Assembly (NCBI GenBank): GCA_030152805.1 | Contig: JASLIG010000076.1 | Span: 1 to 17,346 of the forward strand | Source of the DNA: Solirubrobacterales bacterium | GTDB taxonomy: Bacteria; Actinomycetota; Thermoleophilia; Solirubrobacterales; 70-9 | Direction of reading: 5' to 3' | DNA length: 17,346 nucleotides | Shown here: piece by piece, positions 1-4,686 of the stretch | How the letters are laid out: each line of letters opens with the position of its first letter | Numbering within the stretch: position 1 is the first letter of the stretch | Notes under the pieces: generated by a model | Seen by the model: the letters and a program-made list of their open reading frames with translations, nothing else | Databases searched by the model: none | What the model was told of the DNA's origin: nothing | Translations under genes and position numbers: made by a program

Positions 1-1
1 C

Positions 2-136
2 TATGCCAACTCTGCTGAGCGAACCGCGGCCCTTCCAGGCTGGCTAACCCACTACAACTTCACCCGACGACATGGCTCTCTCGGCCACAAGGCGCCCGCG
101 GCTCGGCTCGCTGAGCTGGAACAACGTTCTGAGTAG
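2..136 (+). CDS. IS481-family transposase, C-terminal fragment (runs off the left edge)
   Basis: The frame beginning at base 2 is open to a TAG at 134-136 and gives 44 residues that include LPGWLTHYNF, RRHGSLGHK and a closing APAARLAELEQ. This is the typical end of IS481/IS3-type integrase-fold transposases, where a conserved HYN..R.H..LG.K.P..RL block follows the last catalytic glutamate. The catalytic residues would lie outside the window, so it cannot be told whether the element is intact. The next gene faces the other way and begins its 3' end at 264, so the right end of the element should fall in 137-263. No confident terminal inverted repeat can be named because the left end is not visible. 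The family call rests on these residues alone. Confidence 0.7.
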   Translation, partial: YANSAERTAALPGWLTHYNFTRRHGSLGHKAPAARLAELEQRSE

Positions 137-225
137 CAACAACTAGATCGGTACGAATCGAGACCCTTGATCGGTGGGGCTTCTAGGTCAAGTCAAAGCC
201 CGTGGGGATGGCATGGGGACAAAAC

Positions 226-255
226 TGACCCCCTATGACCCTCCCTGACCCCGCA
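226..255. repeat. Three TGACCC repeats spaced exactly 10 bp
   Basis: TGACCC occurs at 226, 236 and 246, giving three consecutive 10-bp units (TGACCCCCTA, TGACCCTCCC, TGACCCCGCA). The array lies in the 127-bp gap between the transposase stop and the 3' end of the DUF59 gene. It may belong to the right end of the insertion sequence or be chance in a C-rich stretch. Nothing else clear is seen in 137-263 apart from a GGGGACAAAACTGACCCC stretch just before it, which could be part of an IS end. Confidence 0.35.
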
Positions 256-263
256 AACCCCGC

Positions 264-581
264 CTAGAAGCCGAGCGCGAACTTGGCGTCCTCGGTCATC
301 ATCTCGGGAGACCAGGGGGGGTCGAAGACCATCTTGGGATGGACGGCGGAGACGCCGGGGAGGTCGCCGACGAACTCCTTCATCTGCTCGGAGACCTGGG
401 GGCCGATCGGGCAGGCGGGGGTGGTGAGGGTGAAGGTGACGAAGACCTCGTCGCTCTCGATCTCGACGTCGTAGACGAGGCCGAGGGAGACGAAGTCGAG
501 GCCCAGCTCGGGATCGATGACTTCCTCGAGGGCCTCGAGGACATCGTCTTCCGTCAGCACGGCCGCCTCGTTCTCGGACAT
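264..581 (-). CDS. MIP18/DUF59 family Fe-S cluster assembly protein
   Basis: A 105-residue protein of the MIP18 (DUF59) family, whose bacterial members (SufT, PaaD-like) help mature iron-sulfur proteins in the cytoplasm. Visible hallmarks are the N-terminal helix leading to IDPELGLDFVSLGLVYDVEI (Asp23-Pro24-Glu25), the TLTTPACP block with the conserved Cys57 expected to bind metal or cluster, and the C-terminal FDPPWSPEMM ending LGF. Length matches the family. The start chosen is the ATG at 581; the same frame stays open far upstream but that part is antisense to the acetyltransferase and lacks family similarity. It begins 13 bp after the acetyltransferase stop on the same strand, so the two are probably cotranscribed. 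The specific client is unknown. Confidence 0.9.
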   Translation of the reverse strand: MSENEAAVLTEDDVLEALEEVIDPELGLDFVSLGLVYDVEIESDEVFVTFTLTTPACPIGPQVSEQMKEFVGDLPGVSAVHPKMVFDPPWSPEMMTEDAKFALGF

Positions 582-594
582 TTCCAAATGGTAC

Positions 595-1158
595 CTATGT
601 GCCGCCGAGTGCCGGGGAGAGCGGCTCCGCCGGGGGCTCCGCGGCATCGGGATCGAGGTCCAGCTGCCACCAACCGACGTCACGCCACTCGCCGGACTTC
701 CAGCCGATCTTGCGATAGACCCCCACCGGTACGAAGCCCATTCGCTCGTGGAGCGCGACGCTTGCATCGTTCGGCAAAGTGATCCCGGCGCATGCCGTGC
801 GGAAGCGCTGTACACGGAGGCGCTCGAGCAGGTTCTCGTAGAGATGGCGCCCAACACCCTGGCGCCGCTGCCCCTCAGCGACGTAGGCGGAGACGTCAGC
901 CGACCAGCGATAGGCGGGTCGCTCGCGGTGCCTGCACGCGTAGGCGTATCCGAGCAGATCCCCGGCGCGTTCCGCGACGAGCCAAGGATGAGTGGCCGAG
1001 AGGCTCGCGATTCGCCCAGCCATCTCGTCCGCGCTCGGAGGGCTTTCCTCGAAAGACGTAGGGCTCGCCAGCACTTGCGGGGCGTAGATCGCCGCGCAGG
1101 CGTCCGCGTCCCTGCTCGGATCGGCATCGCGGATGGTCAGTTCCTCCATCTCAGCCAT
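595..1158 (-). CDS. GNAT N-acetyltransferase, phosphinothricin acetyltransferase-like
   Basis: A 187-residue GCN5-related acetyltransferase transferring acetyl from acetyl-CoA to an amine. It follows the phosphinothricin/methionine-sulfone acetyltransferase pattern: TIRDADPSRDADACAAIYAP at the N-terminus, SFEESPPSADEM (about 35-46), AYACRHRERPAYRW, the acetyl-CoA loop QRRQGVGRHLY (97-107), then LPNDASVALHERMGF and GWKSGEWRDVGWWQ. I chose the ATG at 1158, which has GGAGG 12 bp upstream (1171-1175). An ATG three codons further in and a TTG at 1182 are alternatives. It is the first gene of a two-gene minus-strand unit with the DUF59 gene and is divergent from the unknown gene at 1215. The true substrate cannot be read from the sequence; many members acetylate oxidised amino acids. 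Confidence 0.88.
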   Translation of the reverse strand: MAEMEELTIRDADPSRDADACAAIYAPQVLASPTSFEESPPSADEMAGRIASLSATHPWLVAERAGDLLGYAYACRHRERPAYRWSADVSAYVAEGQRRQGVGRHLYENLLERLRVQRFRTACAGITLPNDASVALHERMGFVPVGVYRKIGWKSGEWRDVGWWQLDLDPDAAEPPAEPLSPALGGT

Positions 1159-1214
1159 CAACCTAAACGCCCTCCAGCACAATTTCTCCTCGCCTCACTA
1201 GGCTGCCGCAGGCG

Positions 1215-1607
1215 ATGGGCGAGCGAGGCGAAATCCGGCGGCGATCGATTGGGATCGCCTTTGCCGATGGCGGGCTGCTAGCGCTGAGCGCGGTGCGACC
1301 GGAGGGATCGCCGGGGCACGGCGAGGAGTCGATCGCGGCGGTGATCTGCGGCGCCGATGGCGCTCCGGTCGACGTCTCCGAGACCCTGCTCTCGACCGAG
1401 TACGGACCGGACGGGGTGCAAAGGCGGGCGACGCTCGAGCTCTGGCTCGACGACGAGGACGGACAGCCGCTGCGCGGCGCCGGGACCCTGATCAGCGCCA
1501 GCGCGGTCGAGCATCCCGACCAGAGCGGGACGATCGCCTTCTTCCGCTGGTCGCTGCAGGGACGCGAGGGCCTCGGCCACTACGAGATCGTGCGCGCAGG
1601 TGGCTGA
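1215..1607 (+). CDS. Hypothetical protein coupled to a HAD hydrolase
   Basis: A 130-residue protein I do not recognise. It has no signal peptide, membrane segment or cysteine motif beyond one Cys in AAVICGADG. The composition is acidic with alternating hydrophobic residues (ATLELWLDDEDGQPLRGAG, SGTIAFFRWSLQGREGLGHYEIV), suggesting a mostly beta-sheet soluble domain. The ATG at 1215 has an AGG 4 bp upstream and lies 56 bp from the divergent acetyltransferase start. Its end overlaps the GTG start of the HAD gene by 8 nt (GTGGCTGA), a typical sign of translational coupling, so the two products probably act together or in one pathway. Coding is supported by uniform high third-position GC and this overlap rather than by homology. 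Confidence 0.7.
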   Translation: MGERGEIRRRSIGIAFADGGLLALSAVRPEGSPGHGEESIAAVICGADGAPVDVSETLLSTEYGPDGVQRRATLELWLDDEDGQPLRGAGTLISASAVEHPDQSGTIAFFRWSLQGREGLGHYEIVRAGG

Positions 1608-2232
1608 GATCAGGACGGTGATCTCGGACTTCGGCGGCGTGCTGACCACGCCGCTGATCCAGTCGTTCATGGCCTTCCAGGACCAAACCGGGATCACGAC
1701 CGAGACGCTCGGCAAGGCGATGCAGGCCGCCACCGAGGCGAACGGCGAGAACCCGCTCTTCGAGATGGAGCGGGGCGAGATCACCGAGGTCGCCTTCCTC
1801 GATCTGCTGACCGAGCACCTCGAGCCGCTGCTCGGCCATCGACCGGAGATGCACCGCTTCCGCGAGATCTACTTCGAGGCCCTCGACACCAACCCGCCGA
1901 TGATCGAACTGATGCGCGAGCTGAAGCGCGAGGGCTTCCGGATGGCGATGCTGACCAACAACGTGCGCGAGTGGGAGCCGCTCTGGCGCCCGATGCTCCC
2001 CGTTGACGAGATCTTCGAGACCGTCGTCGACTCCGGCTTCGTCGGCTGCCGCAAGCCCGAAGCACGGATCTACGAGCTGACCCTGGAGCGCGTCGGCGAA
2101 CCTGCCGAAGCCTGCCTCTTCGTCGACGACGTGCTCGTCAACTGCGAAGGCGCCCGCCGGGTGGGCCTGCACGCCGTCCACTTCCAGGACAACGAGCAGG
2201 CGATAGAGAAAATCCGCGCGGCCCTGACCTAG
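1600..2232 (+). CDS. HAD-superfamily (subfamily IA) hydrolase
   Basis: A 210-residue haloacid-dehalogenase-like hydrolase. Motif I is ISDFGGVLT with nucleophile Asp10; motif II is MLTNN (Thr119-Asn120); the motif III lysine is Lys152 in CRKPEARIY; motif IV is LFVDDVLVNCEGAR (Asp176-Asp177). The helical cap lies between about 18 and 95. Position +2 after the nucleophile is Gly instead of Asp, as in the DFGGV/DLGNV group (YihX, ACAD10 and epoxide hydrolase N-domain relatives), so this is a subgroup trait and not decay. The GTG start overlaps the previous gene by 8 nt and the stop lies in the loop of a terminator reading the other way. A phosphatase acting on a small phosphorylated metabolite is the likeliest role; the substrate is unknown. 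Confidence 0.88.
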   Translation: MAEIRTVISDFGGVLTTPLIQSFMAFQDQTGITTETLGKAMQAATEANGENPLFEMERGEITEVAFLDLLTEHLEPLLGHRPEMHRFREIYFEALDTNPPMIELMRELKREGFRMAMLTNNVREWEPLWRPMLPVDEIFETVVDSGFVGCRKPEARIYELTLERVGEPAEACLFVDDVLVNCEGARRVGLHAVHFQDNEQAIEKIRAALT

Positions 2233-2240
2233 CCGCGCGG
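2205..2240 (-). terminator. Intrinsic terminator on the minus strand, overlapping the HAD 3' end
   Basis: CCGCGCGG occurs at 2214-2221 and 2233-2240. Read on the minus strand the arms pair, extend inward by one C-G and one G-U pair around a 7-nt loop, and are followed at once by ATTTTCTCT (2213-2205). A GC-rich stem plus U-run is the classical rho-independent form, and the U-run exists only in the minus direction, so it should end the transcript of the micro-gene at 2247-2303. It overlaps the last codons of the convergent HAD gene. Confidence 0.6.
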
Positions 2241-2246
2241 CGAGCA

Positions 2247-2303
2247 CTAGGTGCCCTTCATGATCCCTACTTGCGGCAGAACCTGCGTCTGGCAGATCTT
2301 CAT
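2247..2303 (-). CDS. Candidate 18-residue microprotein or peptide
   Basis: A minus-strand ATG at 2303 opens a 19-codon frame ending in TAG (2249-2247) and encoding MKICQTQVLPQVGIMKGT. Coding is suggested by the setting: an SD-like AAAGGGGGTGA ends 3 nt before the ATG, a sigma70-like promoter lies about 30 bp upstream, and a hairpin with U-run follows only 6 bp after the stop. Nothing else on this strand follows for about 1 kb, so it does not look like an attenuator leader for a downstream gene. The peptide has one cysteine and no membrane segment. I do not recognise the family. It could be a small protein, a signalling or modified peptide, or a small RNA whose ORF is incidental. Confidence 0.45.
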   Translation of the reverse strand: MKICQTQVLPQVGIMKGT

Positions 2304-2306
2304 CTC

Positions 2307-2317
2307 TCACCCCCTTT
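2307..2317 (-). promoter_or_regulatory. Very strong Shine-Dalgarno for the 18-codon ORF
   Basis: On the minus strand AAAGGGGGTGA precedes GAG and then ATG. It matches the ideal anti-SD complement AAGGAGGTGA at 9 of 10 positions, with the one change still able to form a G-U pair, and is the best ribosome site noticed in the window. Confidence 0.6.
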
Positions 2318-2338
2318 CATCGTGTGAGAAGCGATCAA

Positions 2339-2367
2339 AATAAACACTGAATATCCTGATAAGTCAA
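2339..2367 (-). promoter_or_regulatory. Sigma70-like promoter for the micro-gene
   Basis: On the minus strand TTGACT (2367-2362) is followed after 17 bp by TTTATT (2344-2339), or after 19 bp by TATTTT, in a patch that is clearly AT-rich within very GC-rich DNA. Transcription would begin near 2332, leaving a leader of roughly 28 nt that contains the Shine-Dalgarno. The hydrolase gene upstream ends at 2404, so this promoter would drive the micro-gene independently. Confidence 0.5.
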
Positions 2368-2403
2368 ACTGAATAGATCCATAGCGGTTGCCGCGCTCGT
2401 TCT

Positions 2404-3261
2404 TCAGAGCAGGTGCCGGCGGAGAAAGTCGAGCTGGTCGGCGATCAGCGCCTCGTGCTCGGGGCCGTCGTAGACATCGAAGTGGTCGACGCCGGGATAG
2501 GTGCGCAGCTCCCCCTTGGGGGCGCGGCGAGCGGCGGCGATCGCCGGTCCAGGCTGGGCGACCCGATCGGCCTCGCCTACGCAGACGAGCCAAGGGCAGT
2601 GCAGCTTGGCCGCGTGGCGGATCGGCCGATATGGCTGACCGAGAAGCCAGCGCGAGGAGACGCGATTGCGCCAGCGTGAGTCCTCGCCGATCGCGACGAC
2701 GCGGCGCCACCCCTCCTCCCCGCCCGGAGCGTTGATCAGCGCCGCCTCGTGCGGTTGCCCCACCACAGGCAGGTGCCGGCCGCGCGCGGCCGCTGCCAGC
2801 GTCTTCGCGGTGACCCGCGGCGAAGCGCGATGCGCCTGCCTGACGACGTCGAGGAAAGGGACCTGGCTGATCGCGGCGGCGACGCGGGCGTCTTCGGCCG
2901 CGGCGGCGAGCGCGTTGCCGCCTCCCATCGACGAGCCGAAAGTGACAATCCGGCTCGAATCGATCCCGGGACGCGCGCGGGCGAAGGCGATCGCCGCACG
3001 CCAGTCCTCCAGCTGCATGGCTGGATCGAAGAGGTCGGGCTCGCCACCGCTGTCGCCAAAGCCACGGTGATCGAAGACCAGCGCCGCGAAACCGGCAGCG
3101 GCGAAACGCTCGGCAAACGCGCCAAGCCGGTCGCGCCGGGTCCCCGAGAGGCCGTGGGCCATGACGACGGCCGGGAATGCCGTCGCCTCCCCCGTCGCCG
3201 GGTAGAGCCACGCCGCGCATCGATCGGCGCCCACCGTGAACTCCAGGTCCCGCCTATCCAC
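2404..3261 (-). CDS. Alpha/beta hydrolase (dienelactone-hydrolase/BAAT-like esterase)
   Basis: A 285-residue cytoplasmic alpha/beta-hydrolase. The oxyanion-hole segment is VVMAHGLSGTRRD (His36-Gly37), followed by DHRGFGDSGGEPDLFD (64-79), the nucleophile elbow TFGSSMGGG with Ser111, a likely catalytic Asp232 in VGEADRVAQP and His260 in GVDHFDVYDG. Length is normal for the family. The frame remains open upstream to 3645 but that part is antisense or out-of-frame to the methyltransferase, so I place the start at the GTG at 3261, which has AAGG 5 nt upstream. A second GTG with GGAG six bases upstream lies ten codons in, but would cut the first strand of the fold. It follows the methyltransferase by 52 bp and probably belongs to the same operon. 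Ester substrate unknown. Confidence 0.87.
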   Translation of the reverse strand: MDRRDLEFTVGADRCAAWLYPATGEATAFPAVVMAHGLSGTRRDRLGAFAERFAAAGFAALVFDHRGFGDSGGEPDLFDPAMQLEDWRAAIAFARARPGIDSSRIVTFGSSMGGGNALAAAAEDARVAAAISQVPFLDVVRQAHRASPRVTAKTLAAAARGRHLPVVGQPHEAALINAPGGEEGWRRVVAIGEDSRWRNRVSSRWLLGQPYRPIRHAAKLHCPWLVCVGEADRVAQPGPAIAAARRAPKGELRTYPGVDHFDVYDGPEHEALIADQLDFLRRHLL

Positions 3262-3313
3262 ATCCCTTAAACGGGTCGTCGAAGCGGAACGTGAGATCGG
3301 GGCGTCCGGCTCG

Positions 3314-4120
3314 CTAGCTCCGATTGGCATCGCTAGGCCCGGACTGGCTGGCCGCCACGATGAAGACCGCCTTATGGTGGCGGCCCGCGTCGACGGGCTG
3401 CTGCGGAATCGCCTCGTAGTCATGCCCGAAAACATCCAAACACGTGAGCCCGGAAGCCTCGATCGCCGCGAGGATCTCCCCTTCGGGAAAGTGCCGCTGG
3501 CGGTGGACGTGAGCGCCGGTGACCTCGCCTTCGGCCTCAACGTGGAAACGAGATTCGAATATCTGCCCGGAGGCAGCCGTGGGAGAAGCCTGGCCATCCC
3601 AGACCAACTTTCCGCCACCGCCGTCGACCATCTGCTTTTCGGCAAAGAAGGTCCGGTAGACGAGCAGGGTGTTGGCGTCGAACATGATCAGGCCGCCGGG
3701 GGCGAGGTTGCGGCGCATCCCGCTCAGGGCCGCCCGCAGTTCCTCGTCGCTCAGTAAGTAGTTGACCGCGTCGCCGAGCGCCCAGACCAGGTCGAACTCG
3801 CCCAGCACCGGCAGCTTCCGCATGTCGGCAACGAGCAGCGGAACCCGATCCCCAGCTTTGGCGCGGGCTCGCGCCAGCATCGCCGGTGAGATATCGCATG
3901 CCGTTACCTCCCACCCCTGCTCCGACATCCAGAGGAAGCTCTTACCGGTGCCGCAGGCCACGTCCAGCAAGCTGCCCTTGCGCAAGCCGTGCGCTTCCAG
4001 CTTCGGCAGGAAGTTGCCGAGCCATTGCCGGTAGTCGTGGTGGGCGGTGAAGTCGTCGTAGACGGGCGCGAGCGCCTCGTAAGCGACCTTGGCCCCATCT
4101 CGACCCGGAGCGTCGGCCAC
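3314..4120 (-). CDS. Class I SAM-dependent methyltransferase
   Basis: A 268-residue Rossmann-fold methyltransferase. Motif I is LLDVACGTGKS (51-61), the acidic residue binding the SAM ribose is Asp76 in ACDISPAM, motif II-like VADMRKLP lies at 97-104, and FDLVWALGDAVNYL and LAPGGLIMFDANTL (139-152) complete the SAM-binding core. The N-terminal AYEALAPVYDDFTAHHDY is the common lead-in for small-molecule methyltransferases of this type. The C-terminal half (KLVWDGQ, FESRFHVEAEGE, HVHRQRHFPEGEIL) probably forms the substrate side. The GTG start at 4120 lies 11 bp after the stop of the unknown gene upstream, indicating cotranscription. No clear Shine-Dalgarno is seen. Substrate unknown; the hydrolase downstream hints at shared small-molecule metabolism. 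Confidence 0.88.
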   Translation of the reverse strand: MADAPGRDGAKVAYEALAPVYDDFTAHHDYRQWLGNFLPKLEAHGLRKGSLLDVACGTGKSFLWMSEQGWEVTACDISPAMLARARAKAGDRVPLLVADMRKLPVLGEFDLVWALGDAVNYLLSDEELRAALSGMRRNLAPGGLIMFDANTLLVYRTFFAEKQMVDGGGGKLVWDGQASPTAASGQIFESRFHVEAEGEVTGAHVHRQRHFPEGEILAAIEASGLTCLDVFGHDYEAIPQQPVDAGRHHKAVFIVAASQSGPSDANRS

Positions 4121-4131
4121 GGTAAGCCCGT

Positions 4132-4587
4132 CTAGTTGTCCGAGCCGGCGCGGTCCCAGATGTAGAGCTCGACGGCCTCGAGGGCGAGCTCCATCTGGCG
4201 CGGTGAGGAGAGCAGGCCGAGGACCAGCTCGAGAGCGTCCTCCTCGGTGACCCCGGCGTCGACGGCCTCCTCGCCGCGGAAGCCGGCGGCGAGCTTGAGC
4301 GCCTCGCGGCGGTTGTCGCCGAGCGAGCCGAAGGCGCCCATGAGGAAGTCGCGGTTGGGGACCGGGTGGCCAACCTCGAGCGAGCCGTGCCAGGCGGCAA
4401 GCATCGAGAGATCGTGCTCGTCGAGCTCGGCCAGCGCCTTGGCGTAGTGAGTCTCGAGTTCGTCGTCGGGGATCTCGTCGACCCAGGCGCGAACCGCCTC
4501 GCCGAGCAGCTGACGCCGAGCCTCACGGCCGATCGAGTCCGAGATCGCGCGGATCGCGTCGGCTGGGTCTACGAAGCAGAGCGCCAT
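4132..4587 (-). CDS. Hypothetical acidic, helical protein
   Basis: A 151-residue protein I do not recognise. It is strongly acidic and predicted almost wholly helical (AIRAISDSIGREARRQLLGEA, DELETHYAKALAELDEHDLS, EEDALELVLGLLSS, MELALEAVELYIWD), with no signal peptide, membrane segment or metal-binding motif. The frame is open upstream to 5475, but the upstream part is antisense to addB, so I place the start at the ATG at 4587; a TTG five codons upstream is possible. It is the first gene of the minus-strand unit with the methyltransferase and hydrolase, divergent from addB across a 99-bp gap in which no clear promoter or strong hairpin is visible. No function can be assigned. Confidence 0.65.
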   Translation of the reverse strand: MALCFVDPADAIRAISDSIGREARRQLLGEAVRAWVDEIPDDELETHYAKALAELDEHDLSMLAAWHGSLEVGHPVPNRDFLMGAFGSLGDNRREALKLAAGFRGEEAVDAGVTEEDALELVLGLLSSPRQMELALEAVELYIWDRAGSDN

Positions 4588-4686
4588 CTGGACAGCCAAT
4601 TTAGAGGCGGCGGTAGACGGCAAAGCGGGGATGCGAAGCCCCAGTTTGCGGCGGCTACGCGCCGGGACCCTGCATAAGGTGGAGAA

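Noticed and set aside
517..1281. Long plus-strand open frame over the acetyltransferase and DUF59 genes
   Set aside because: It is antisense to two recognisable genes, and its composition (Arg/Ala/Pro-rich) is what high GC produces in shadow frames.
1492..2310. Minus-strand open frame of 272 codons opposite the HAD gene
   Set aside because: It is the complement of a gene with all four HAD motifs and has no family features itself.
2300..2320. Six-codon frame MKGGER overlapping the 18-codon ORF start by ATGA
   Set aside because: Its only coding support is the overlap; it contains the Shine-Dalgarno of the next ORF and has no ribosome site of its own.
3262..3645. N-terminal extension of the alpha/beta hydrolase frame
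   Set aside because: The extension lies inside the methyltransferase gene in another frame, is Ser/Arg-rich and has no hydrolase similarity, so the start was moved to the GTG at 3261.
4621..4643. GGGG/CCCC hairpin in the gap before addB
   Set aside because: Only four base pairs form and no U-run or conserved leader structure is visible, so it was not called as regulatory.
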